This document shows, in pieces, positions 23,041-32,434 of a DNA stretch of 64,000 nt. Both the position numbers and the translations under genes were made by a program. The DNA is from Massospora cicadina (taxonomy: Eukaryota; Entomophthoromycota; Entomophthoromycetes; Entomophthorales; Entomophthoraceae). Within the stretch, counting starts at the first letter, position 1, and the number at the start of each line of letters is the position of its first letter. The notes under the pieces were generated by a model. The model was not told the DNA's origin, searched no databases, and saw only the letters and a program-made list of their open reading frames with translations. The DNA is taken from positions 248,001 through 312,000 of the forward strand of contig JAKSZP010014466.1 of the NCBI GenBank assembly GCA_022478985.1, written 5' to 3'.

Positions 23041-24200
23041 GAAAAAAGAAACCTCCTCTAATAAAATCTCTAAAAAGTATAAAATAATTGAGAAATTATG
23101 CCTCCTCAATAAAACCCTTTTTGAATTTGGTACCATATTTTAACTGACTTACAATAGGCATTTATAATTGTAGAATTTTGGTCCTCTTCAGATGGCTGGT
23201 TCTTCTTCTGCAGTGGGATGGAGTTTTGTACATCTATTGTATGATGACAATAGACTAGATGGTGACTATAATTTAAGATATAACTCCTTGGTAATAGTAC
23301 TTTAAATTTGTATTCCCCTGTCATTACTTGGACAATGGCATGCCACCCTGATCTTACTAATCCCAAGTAAATTATCGACTAATACAAAGTAAATTATTAA
23401 ACACAAAAAGTTTATAAATTTAACTATAAACTAGTCATAGTAGTTGGATTTTTTATTAGCATTAACTTGGAGATAATTTATAGGATTTGATGTTCACCAC
23501 ATCTTACCCATGACATCTCATTTTCAATGGCACTTGGCCAGAGGAACACATAAAATGTTTGTTTGAGGGTCTACAAATACTTCAACTCAGGGCATCTTAC
23601 ACAGCCTCAGGGTCAGTGTAAATAATGTCATCATTCTCAAGATGGCGTTTTGGACGCATCTGCAGGTAGCTGAACTGATTCTCTAACAAGCAATCAGCAG
23701 CACATACCAAGGTGATTCATATCACTAATTAGTAATTAATTCAATCAAAAACTCAACCAACATTAAAAACTAATTTTGACATAAACCAACAAAGCCCACA
23801 TACCTGAGTCATTAAGTCAAAACTTAATGTTAAGTCCGATCTAACCAACAAAGCCCTCAAGCCTGTGTAATCATAGTCAAATATTATTAAGTGAAATCAC
23901 TAGGCCACAAATTCAAGTTTGATATACTTGAGATATTTTTGGTTTATATTAACTGACAATTTAGATCCAGTCAACCATTCAACAATAATATATATACTCA
24001 GTACTGTATATTCTAAGTTGCTTATAGTTTACATCTGGACCAATCTAGACATAAAATATAAATTTTATTTGTGAGCAGAATTCTATAAGTCAGGTTGGAA
24101 GATGGCACCAACTTTAAAAAGGGTTTTATTGAGGAGGCATAATTACTTTATTATTTTATACTTTTTAGAGCTTTTTTAAAGGAGGTTCTTTTTTCTCATT
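23041..24200. mobile_element. MITE-like element, copy 3, interrupted
   Basis: The left half (23041-23172) ends in CATTTATAATT and the right half (23984-24200) starts at ATATACTCAGTACTG. Joining them gives the same order as the other two copies. The 811 bp in between are foreign. A clear target duplication at the junction could not be read. Confidence 0.75.
23173..23983. other. Insertion of unknown nature in MITE copy 3
   Basis: 811 bp with no long frame. The first roughly 230 bp are more GC-balanced and have an 86-codon minus-strand frame (23366-23106) that begins inside it and runs out into the MITE. Two imperfect copies of AACCAACAAAGCCC lie near 23782 and 23844. No LTR or TIR ends recognised. 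Confidence 0.4.
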
Positions 24201-24335
24201 TTTTTCAAAGTCAGATAAAAGAGTGGACATTGGCTAATAAATTTGTGCCAAATTTAAGGCCAAAAAAAGATGATTTTTTTTGAAAAACAGTGAAAGGGTT
24301 AATCTACTTAAAACTCTTACACTGATTTTTGTTTA

Positions 24336-24490
24336 GTTTTGGGTGAGCAATTAATGAATTATTCAATTTTACCACCAATTTTTACCTACTCACCCATATA
24401 GATTGAATCTATCAAACTTGATTAGTTTCAGATGAGCAATTTGGTGAATTATGAGATAATATTTACCAATTCTCACCCACTCACCCAAAT
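24336..24490. repeat. Hairpin-type repeat pair
   Basis: Two imperfect tandem copies of a unit starting GGGTGAGCAATT and ending CTCACCCACTCACCC. GGGTGAG and CTCACCC are complementary, so each unit can fold into a stem-loop of about 60 nt. A second pair is at 26185-26345. Confidence 0.65.
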
Positions 24491-24567
24491 AGATTGAACC
24501 TATCAGACTTGAAGGTTTCAGATGTCAATCAGTATGTCAGTACATCAGTCAGTGTATTTTAATAAAT

Positions 24568-24737
24568 ATATTTTATTTGAGGTGGGCTGACCTGGGAATG
24601 ATACCACACTGATGAAGGGGATTTGAATTAGTGGAAAATAGGATAAAACCCAAAAAACCTCCATGCATGGCATATGATAGGCCAGGAACTCCATGGACTG
24701 CCTTGCTATTTGCTATCTTGGTTTGGGGCAATGGTGT
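24568..24737. repeat. Left member of a 170-bp inverted-repeat pair
   Basis: Inverted copy at 27471-27639. It starts TTTTATTTGAGGTGGGCTGA; the right member ends with the complement. The shared inner part includes GGCATATGATAGGCCAGGAA. Confidence 0.85.
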
Positions 24738-24790
24738 GCAATGCCAACAAATTCATAATTGTCTCCTACTAAAGTTCATCTACTGGGATC

Positions 24791-25942
24791 TGTCAGGCAG
24801 ACAGCAAGTTAGAATTAGACCAGCCTGCTAGCCCAGATGCCGGAGAACCTGACAGCAAACCAGAATTCCAAAGGCACTGCTGCTGGTATGACAGATATGA
24901 AAGTAGAAAGGAGTTTCACCATAACAGCCGGTGAGCCAGAATCTTGTACAGGCATATAATAAAATACCAAACAACTATGACTGTTAACCCCAAGGGGTGT
25001 GTAAATGTTGGTGGGAAGGGTGGTTTTTTTTTCAACATAAAAACTAAATTTTGGGAAAGGTTTTTAATGGAAAATAAAAGAAGAAAAATTGACCAACAAT
25101 TTTATAAGTGCAATGTAACTGATTAAATAGTGGCTGATTGATGAGGAAATAAGCCAGGATTGGGTTCCTCAAGTTTGACCTAGCTGGCAAATTATTTGGG
25201 GATGGGGGCAGATAAGCTCAATGGGAACTGACATCAAAAAAGTTGGTGGCAGGCTGAGTCACTGTCAGTTTGACCTCAAACGCCCAAACTGAGGCTCAAC
25301 TGCATTTCTGATAGTTAGCGCAATGGCATCTGGCCCAACGAGCAGCAGAAATCCCCCAAGGCCACCCCATATAGGGATAGTCCCAATTGATTGGGAATGG
25401 GTTCAGGATGCCCAACCCGCCTGTGCCTGGTTGCTGGGCCATTCATTTGGTCAAAAGCGTTGCATCAGCCACAACTCTCAATCTACTGTAAGGGAGCTTT
25501 GAACTATCATCAATGGTGTCTGATGCTACTACCTGCATGTCAGGGATTATCCCCAATGATTTTGAGAGGGGGTTAATTTTGACAATTGAACTGCTAGGCA
25601 AATCAAAACCATCAGCAATTTCAGCCAATAACTCAATCTTCATCCCTCTTTGGCTATGTAGATTCTGATTGTCAAGATTAATTTCCATCACTTTCAAAGC
25701 AATCAATTTTAATTCAGTGATCTTGGACAGATTTCCATAATCTGTCTAACAAGTTTGGCCATGGTAAGCAAAGGTACCAGGGGGAGGAGTTCAGAGAGGG
25801 AAGGCCAATACCCAACGCATGTCTACCATGTGGGCAAGGTCACCCTGGGTGATGAGGGGCATGGCCACCCTCTTCACCCTTTTTGCTCAAAAATGGGAAG
25901 AGCGACTGATCTATGCACAGGGGACGTTCCCCTGGACTTACA
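24791..25942 (-). repeat. Solo LTR K of the J/B chromovirus family (1152 bp)
   Basis: TGTCAGG at the left and ACTTACA at the right, the same termini type as the J and B LTRs, with strong similarity to J's LTR over most of its length (for example CTCAAGTTTGACCTA, CCCAACCC-CCTGTGCC and GGGGACGTTCCCC). Flanks are GGATC (24786-24790) and GGATA (25943-25947), a 4-of-5 target duplication. No internal region is present, so it arose by LTR-LTR recombination. The minus orientation is assigned by comparison with J. Confidence 0.75.
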
Positions 25943-26184
25943 GGATAAAACTTGGGGAGGCAGTGGTAGAGGGTCCATAGTAAACGTTTTTTATTAAGTA
26001 GATAATTTTTATATATAACTAATTGGGTAAAAAGCTTTAGTAAATCAAACTACAACAATACCTTATGACAAGATCATCAGTAGGGCTTGAATTGTGGAGA
26101 TTATTTGATTGGGTAAAATTTGTACCTAAACTTTATATAACTAATTAAGTAAAACTTATGGTCAAGTTTTATATTAAGTAGATT

Positions 26185-26345
26185 TTAGTTTTGGGTGAGC
26201 AATTTGGTAAATTATTGATATATTTGCCATTTCTCACCCACTCACCCAAAAAGATTATAATTATTATACTCAATTAGATTAGTTTTAGGAAGAGCAATTT
26301 GGTTAATTACCTGACATATTTGCCAATTATCACCCACTTGCCTAA
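26185..26345. repeat. Second hairpin-type repeat pair
   Basis: GGGTGAGCAATTTGG to CTCACCCACTCACCC, then a diverged second unit (AGAGCAATTTGG to CACCCACTTGCC). Similar in order to 24336-24490, including the downstream GTTTCAGAT and TCAGTCAGTG-TATTTTA. Confidence 0.6.
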
Positions 26346-26507
26346 ATTAGATTAACTTATTAGAAAAAGGTTTCAGATATTATTCAGTCAGTGAATGTAT
26401 TTTATTAAGTAGATTATAAGAGATTATTACTGGAAAATTAGATTCTCAACTAGTTGAGAAGGTTGTCTTGGCAAATAATTTAACTATTACTAAGAATTTC
26501 CAGTCTA

Positions 26508-27196
26508 TGGTCGGGAGGAATTTTTCCTTCCTGACTTTGATGAAACCCCTACCCCTCACCATTTTGTTCCTCTGCCCAATACAGCCCCTTCCAAAGTGAT
26601 CACCAGCTCGCCTTAGCTGCGGTGGCCTCTCCTCACTGCCTGAAACTACACACCGCGGTGGCCCAGTCAGTGGCTCAGCTCCAGCATGGCCTGCCCACCC
26701 TCTTCTTCCCCCCAACTTCCCTGAATCTCCCTGCAGTGACATCTCAAAACTATTTGATAATGCTGAAATTGCTGTTATGAATGTTGCAATGATTGATTCA
26801 TTCAACCCCTCAGCCAAAATCACCCACCACAGTATCTCCCTTTTCACCCAACTTCCTGAAGCCTGCAAAGAAGCTGAAGTTCTCCTCGCAGCTTTTTTTG
26901 AAACACTTTCCCATCATTATCTTAATGTGAAAAGGAAAACTCCTACTACGCTGACCTCAACCCCCACTATGCAGATGCCCCAACGCTCTGGCTCTCTGCT
27001 CTGATCTGGTACTGTAACCAACATCCCATGATCGAGGTGGGTCTTTCTGAAAACCAACCCCCCAACCCCTCCTCACCCTCTGCCATGGTGGGTTAGCAGT
27101 TTCTGTTTCCCACCTGATTAGTAGTTTTGTTTTGTCATTTTGAGTGTTGTGTTCAGTACTGTCCGTCCCCTGGTTAACATACCTCAAATAAATAGA
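26508..27196 (+). mobile_element. Non-autonomous retroposon with a LINE 3' tail (689 bp)
   Basis: Flanked by AGAATTTCCAGTCTA (26493-26507) and AGAATCTCCAGTCTA (27197-27211), a 15-bp target duplication with one mismatch. Its last roughly 35 bp, TGTCCGTCCCCTGGTT and then ACCTCAAATAAATAG, match the ends of LINE copies 1 and 2. The rest does not resemble the LINE. It is GC-richer than its surroundings and protein-like, with proline- and serine-rich frames; the longest is 26777-27004 on the plus strand. Likely mobilised in trans by the LINE enzyme. Origin of the body unknown. Confidence 0.75.
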
Positions 27197-27470
27197 AGAA
27201 TCTCCAGTCTACTCTCAGCAGAAAAGTTTATATTGGAGTAGTAATTTTACTCCTAGCTCTTGGCCAAATAACTCAGAGAAAGTTAAAAAGGATACTTTGA
27301 ATTCCAGGCGGAATAGGTGAACTAACTTGGAAGTTTTCCCAAGCACTAACTTCAATTTAGTGCTACCTCCTAAAAGAACATAACCCCCTTTTATAGATCT
27401 GAAGGGGGTTCCAAAGGGCAAAGACATTTTATCCCCAATAAAAAGCTAAGATATCATATAATCAGATAAC
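27197..27470 (+). other. Possible coding relic continuing across the retroposon
   Basis: Together with 26425-26492 this is the pre-insertion DNA. It has weak protein-like text on the plus strand (for example TNLEVFPSTNFNLVLPPKRT near 27318-27377). Not identified. Confidence 0.3.
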
Positions 27471-27639
27471 ACCAATGCCCTGAACCAAGATAGCAAATAG
27501 CAAAGGCGGTCCATGGAGTTCCTGGCCTATCATATGCCACACATGGAGGTTTCCAGATTTTATCCTCCTTTCCCATTCAATTTCCCTTAATTGGTGCGTT
27601 ATTGTCCCCAAGTCAGCCCACCTCAAATAAAAAAATATA
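27471..27639. repeat. Right member of the 170-bp inverted-repeat pair
   Basis: Reverse complement of 24568-24737 with scattered changes; it ends GTCAGCCCACCTCAAATAAA. It lies next to the presumed 5' LTR of G. Confidence 0.85.
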
Positions 27640-28087
27640 ATCAGCCAAGAAAAAAAATATTTTTAAGATGGTTGATTGGATAAAATATTAAATTGTTACC
27701 ACATGGATTTGTCATACATGCTGTCAACCAAACACTAAAATTAAGCTCTACCAAGCTTAAAAGATTTTTGAAAGTTTTGATAGATCAAATTATTACTTAG
27801 CTAAATTGATCTTCCCTCTGCCTATTCTAAATTCTCTCACTCCTCTCATTTTAAGCATCCAAGTAACTTAAATACTGGGAGGTATTATCTTAAAGTATTG
27901 CTTGTATATCCATCTAAAGTGATAATATTATCCCTATTTTTAAATTATTAAAGCTAAATCTATTCATGGTATACTTTTACCCCAAAATCTTAAACAACTG
28001 TTGAGAGTTTTTATACTTCTAAATCTGCTATATTATTGAGATCCTGTCCAAAGCACCTGCAAGCAATTTAGTGCCAGGATTTCAACA
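27640..28087 (+). repeat. Presumed 5' LTR of gypsy element G
   Basis: AT-rich sequence ending TTTCAACA two bases before a primer-binding site (28090). The right boundary is supported by that site. The left boundary is only assumed to be the end of the inverted repeat, and I found no matching 3' LTR. Confidence 0.4.
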
Positions 28088-28089
28088 AG

Positions 28090-28110
28090 TGGTGCTCACT
28101 ACAGGGGCCC
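28090..28110 (+). other. Primer-binding site of element G
   Basis: TGGTGCTCACTACAGGGGCC, the least changed copy of a string found at the start of six elements in this window. Confidence 0.75.
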
Positions 28111-28139
28111 TTTACACCACAATCTCTTAAATAAAATTG

Positions 28140-28868
28140 AAATGGAGGACGATTGGGCGGATAGCCCTCCTAACATCACTGTTGGAGATAAACCAAGGAT
28201 AACTGCTTTGTAATAGCAACTAGGAAAAGCTTTTTTACACCTTGAGAAACTCAAATGGCATTCCTATCAAGATTCTCATTGAGCCGCTCCTGCTGTTCAT
28301 GCCCTCACTGAAAGTAACATTGTCCCCTTTAACCCATATTTAAATACAAATTTACCCTCAGATGAGGGTAGCATTGTCTCATTTTATACGTCTATGAATC
28401 TGCCATGGAAGGGATGACCAATTACCTAAAAATTAAGCACATCCTCAATTTCCTAAGTTTCATGGCCCAATAAGTAATAGGTTCTCATTTGGACACTCTT
28501 AGTACCTGGGTAGAGGTTAAGGATGCGCTTATAAAGAAAACTGGCTCAAAAGCAGAGTTTAAGTAGGAAAAGACATGCCTTTATGTGCCTTAGCTTGCAA
28601 AAGGAGAAATCAGTTGCCACCTTTGTTGATTGGCTCTACATTAAAGTCCAGACATTGTTAACCTCTAATATGTTAACTCTTGACAATGCTAGAGCCATTA
28701 TGACTATATTGACTTCTCACCATTTCTTGGTAAGGCACATTACTTCAGTGAAACGCTCTTTACAGAATATTTATGATATCAAGGAGACTCTTCTAGAAGC
28801 TGCAATTTACATAAAAGTGAGACTACCTGAGGAGCTGTGTTGAAACCACAAGTTTTGAACATTTAGGA
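28140..28868 (+). pseudogene. Gypsy gag, element G, 5' part
   Basis: In the frame around 28385-28560 the text YESAMEGMTNYLKIKHI, SHLDTLSTWVEVKDALIK and TGSKAEFK matches element I's gag core (YESSMEEAINWQKVKHI). 28583-28843 is open and continues the domain with helical text (VATFVDWLYIKVQTLL). Stops interrupt at 28470, 28563 and 28842. Element F sits at 28871, so the gag C-terminus would resume after 52755. Confidence 0.7.
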
Positions 28869-28870
28869 TT

Positions 28871-29470
28871 TGTTAGAAAATTGATATGACTGGATGATAA
28901 GCTCTAAATAGCCGCAGCAGATTGGGTGATATTGGCTGGAGAAGAGTAACAGAATAAAATTTCGGGAGATTGTCTTGAAATAAGGTGATAGGAAAATACT
29001 AAGCTCTGTACTGATAATTATTTGATCGCTTTTAAATAAGGAGACAGGGAAATGTCAGCTTACAAAAATGTTTATTAGATCACCTCAAACTAAGGCGATA
29101 GCAAATTTAAGAATAATAGGCACTGCCAGAGCCTATCAGTTATAAAAACGAGCCAATAAGAATATAGAAGAACAGAATAGCCTAAGCAAAAAGGGTTGGT
29201 ATAGGCTGAAGTTGTGATATATAAGCGTGGTGAGAAGACTAGAAAGAGAATTGTTTTTGGTTGGTAGGAAAGAGGAAGCAAGCATAAAAATCTGCTATAT
29301 ATATTATAATAATAAATTGACGTTGCTGAAGCAGATCCTTCATAATTTTTTTATTCATTACTAATTGTTTTGAGAACCAGAAATCCCCATATCATCCATC
29401 TATTGCTCAGTGGGCTTGACCCTTAACAACTCTTCCAGCATTTAGCAATTATATTGCCAGTTTTATAACA
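28871..29470 (+). repeat. 5' LTR of F (600 bp)
   Basis: Starts TGTTAGAAAATTGATATGAC and ends ATTTTATAACA-type (TTTTATAACA), directly before GTGG. It matches 52159-52754 along its length, with many small differences. Confidence 0.9.
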
Positions 29471-29471
29471 G

Positions 29472-29493
29472 TGGTGATAACTACAGGGAGCCC
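29472..29493 (+). other. Primer-binding site of F
   Basis: TGGTGATAACTACAGGGAGC, a changed form of the common site; one base after the LTR. Confidence 0.7.
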
Positions 29494-29570
29494 ATTAAAC
29501 AACCACAAAAATGAAAAATTCTCCAGTTGTTGGCCATCTTGCATCCATCCTGCATTGATGGGTAATTCTC

Positions 29571-31038
29571 ATGGCATATGCACCAGCTGAATATGCAGAC
29601 ATCAAACTTGTTTTGGACATGGTGCTCAAAAAGCAAGATGAGCTCCTTCAGGAGCGCAATGATTTAATTAACCAGCTTGACAACACATTCAGCCAGCTAA
29701 AGATTCTTGGACAACAAAACATGAAACTTGCTAATCACCTGGATGGCACTACTGAACAGCTACATTGTGTGAAGCATAAGTTGACAAGCACCTCCCACCC
29801 TCAGCACCCTCATTGAGAAGTGTAAGAACAACAAGGGGTTGCTCAGGAAGATTTGTAATATGAGGAGTATGAAGCTGGGTACCCAGTTGAGCCACTTTTT
29901 GCTGACCATACAGGCAGAGTGATCTACTCAACCCATGAAGGCAGCTCTAAAGATGATTGTGTTTTAGGGAATCAAATCCCCCAACTGATAGCTGTACTTC
30001 CAACTGAAGCTACCCACGCCACCCCTAAAGCTGCGGACAAGCCATGTGCTGCTGGCCTTACTAAACCAGCTCCTTGATGAAATGCCACCTATGGATCTTG
30101 ACCAATTCCTCAGTGTGCTCCAAAGAATTGCAGTTATAAGTGGGAGGAGGAGGTTTGTATTGATAAGCTTCCCCCATTTGACTGCAACAGGAACATTCAC
30201 AAGTTTTCAAACAATTTGAGTTCTTGGCAGAAGGAGCCTCAGATCAGCGCAAAACCAAATTGCTAATATTTGCCTTACATGTTGGAAGCGCCAACCAAGT
30301 TATGTGCTATCTCCCAAAGAAGTTCTGTTGCATATCAAGTAAGTTAAGAATACTGTGCTGTGGTTGTTCAGGGTTACCACAAAGATGTTACAGAAAAAGG
30401 CCAAGTTATTGATCATTGAGTTCAATTGTAATGAGGCCCTCACTGCCTTTGCTGAACAATTCATGGTTGAAACTACATGTTAATAGGGGCAGGAATTCTA
30501 GCTGAAGCTGATGTGGGAATTGTGATGACCTTGTCAGTGAAGCCATACCACGAACTTTACAACGTCATAGCTCCAGTTTTGGAGGACAACGTATCCCTTC
30601 TAGTATTGTTCAATTTTTGCGCCATCTATCAGCTACCTTTTCTCTGCCCAATACAGATTGGAAACTTACAGCAGACGTTGTAAGATCTTATTCCAGGGAA
30701 ATTATCCCACCCTGTTCAGATTCCTCCTAGTTACCCCTGGCTTTATTATAACTACACGCCTTGCCCTTGGCCAAGTTACCACCAGAAGTTTAACTTCCAG
30801 TCTGGACCTGCTTGTGACAATCGCCAAAAGCACAAATTCTGACCTAGGCCTAATTATGCTAACTGTCAGCAGTCAAACTATTGTCCTGGACCATCTTACA
30901 ATAACCAAGGATGTGGGCCCTACATGGTAGATTTTTTCGAATTTTCACCCTGAGCACCTTGCACAGAGTTTCCACAATCGTCAGGTACATTACGTACAGC
31001 ATGACCAGTAATACCAGGAAAAAGATGAAGCAGAGTAG
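29571..31038 (+). pseudogene. Gypsy gag, element F
   Basis: The frame from ATG 29571 (MAYAPAEYADIKLVLDMVLK) starts a long coiled-coil-like part (LLQERNDLINQLDNTFSQLK) to about 29815. Later frames give IDKLPPFDCN (30155-30185), LLIFALHVGSANQV (30261-30303), a block starting LIGAGILAEADVGIVMTLSV at 30480 that matches A's gag (38590), and a Y/N/P-rich C-terminus. No intact CCHC knuckle. TAG at 31036-31038 aligns with the gag stop of A (39110) and H (58599). A lacks about 500 bp of the coiled part present here. Confidence 0.75.
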
Positions 31039-31040
31039 AG

Positions 31041-32430
31041 ATAGTACCCTCTACCTCCGCTATTCCAACCCCCAACGTCCCACCTGAATCTATTAAAGTA
31101 TATTAAGCAGAAGTCCCTTAGTACAATGACTAGTTTCTATACCAGCAACTGGTTGAAGGAGTGCATGTACTGACACAGGCGCAAGCCAAGAACATGGCAG
31201 ATGAAGGACCTCAGGAGCAACTGAAACCATATGCCTGTCAAATATTTGACCAAGCTTCTTCAGACAAGCTTAATTCTGCTGCAGATGCGCCAACTCTGAA
31301 AGGTATGATCGTTGCCCTCCCAGTGGATGCTATTGTTAAGAAATATCATAAAGTCAGTGAGGGGATTATAAGCTTCCTTGGGAAAAGAGATTCTTTAGAT
31401 GTCCACATATTAAACAGTCAAATTATTCTTATTCTGAGTGTACATACTGTGACATTTTTGCAGCAAAATCCTGAGTCTGTGCTATAATAGATATGGGCAT
31501 CCCAGTCAACATAGTCTCCACTAAGTTGGTGATGAAGTTGATGTTAGAGCATGATGTGGAACATCTGACGGTGTATGGGACCGCTGGAGCATACAGTGCG
31601 CTACCTTTGCAGTTTGGATCAATTGTCATTATAGCTCTAGTAATAGTGTTACCAAAAGTAATTACAACATGATAAGTGAAACATATTTTATGTGACACTT
31701 TTGCTTTTGTTGATATGACAGAGGAGACTTTCAAAATTTTGAGGCATCGGATCACATTTTATTTTACCTTCAGCAGAGTGCCAAAGATTCAGTGAATATA
31801 GGACACGTTAACCTTGCTTACAATGACAGGGTGATCTCAGTTTGCTACCATCATCTAAAAGGAAGACCCTTGCTCTACCTCAGCAGATATATAAATACCA
31901 AGGGCTGCCTCTCAGAGCTGCTGGATCTTTATTATCACCTCTAGACACCAGGTAATAGTAAACACCAAGTTATAGGTGGAAATACCAATTGGGATCTATG
32001 GGGAGGTTGTTGGCCCTTATCAGCAATCGCAGCTTGAGCCCCATGTAGCTTCAGGCATTATTATGCCAGGACACCAAGTGATCCAGGTTTTACTAAATAA
32101 ATACACAAAAAGAACCATCACAGATCCGCTGACATCAAATAGTGGCATATTTACACTTGACCCCAGTTAATGAGGTCCTTAAGGTTTATGAGTTTAGGTC
32201 ACTGTATGAATCTGGTCTACTGGTCAAACCGCAGCCCAGCATAACGATGGTGGTACTGCACAAAAACTTAATGGGGTTATCATAAATGCGGAAGGATCAG
32301 GCAATAGCATTATCTCTAAAATATAAGGAGTTTTTTTATCACCATGATTCAGGTTGCACTTGGCAGATGATTCATTGATTGGACACTAGAGACCATCCCC
32401 CCATAAAGTCTCAGCCAATATGCCAATCTA
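31041..32430 (+). pseudogene. Gypsy protease and linker, element F
   Basis: The pol frame would start at 31041, where ATA stands in place of A's ATG. 31161-31487 is open (HVLTQAQAKNMADEG) and matches A 39241-39470. The protease core near 31485-31600 reads IIDMGIPVNIVST-like text with the catalytic D-T-G changed to D-M-G, then VYGTAGAYSALPLQFGS. After it, 31976-32170 and decayed frames form the long linker that precedes the polymerase in this family. Confidence 0.65.
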
Positions 32431-32434
32431 GGGC

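Larger units (their letters stand above)
20907..24200. mobile_element. Foldback element: long palindrome with arms of about 1.1-1.2 kb
   Basis: A near-symmetrical inverted repeat with an 11-bp spacer at 22089-22099. The left arm runs from 22088 back to 20907. The right arm runs from 22100 to 23172 and resumes at 23984-24200 after a foreign insertion. From the centre outwards both arms hold: AGGTTGAATTGATAACCTCC; a CTGTTTGTT-TACTGGACCAATTTGGATG segment; GAAGCGATAGCTTCGAAGCA; four roughly 71-bp tandem units; an AT-rich tract; and a MITE-like end. The right arm alone has an extra roughly 90 bp at about 22376-22470. No transposase gene is present, so it would be non-autonomous. Confidence 0.9.

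Noticed and set aside
24631..24831. 66-codon plus-strand frame near the inverted repeat
   Set aside because: It overlaps both the inverted repeat and the edge of solo LTR K and shows no conserved domain.
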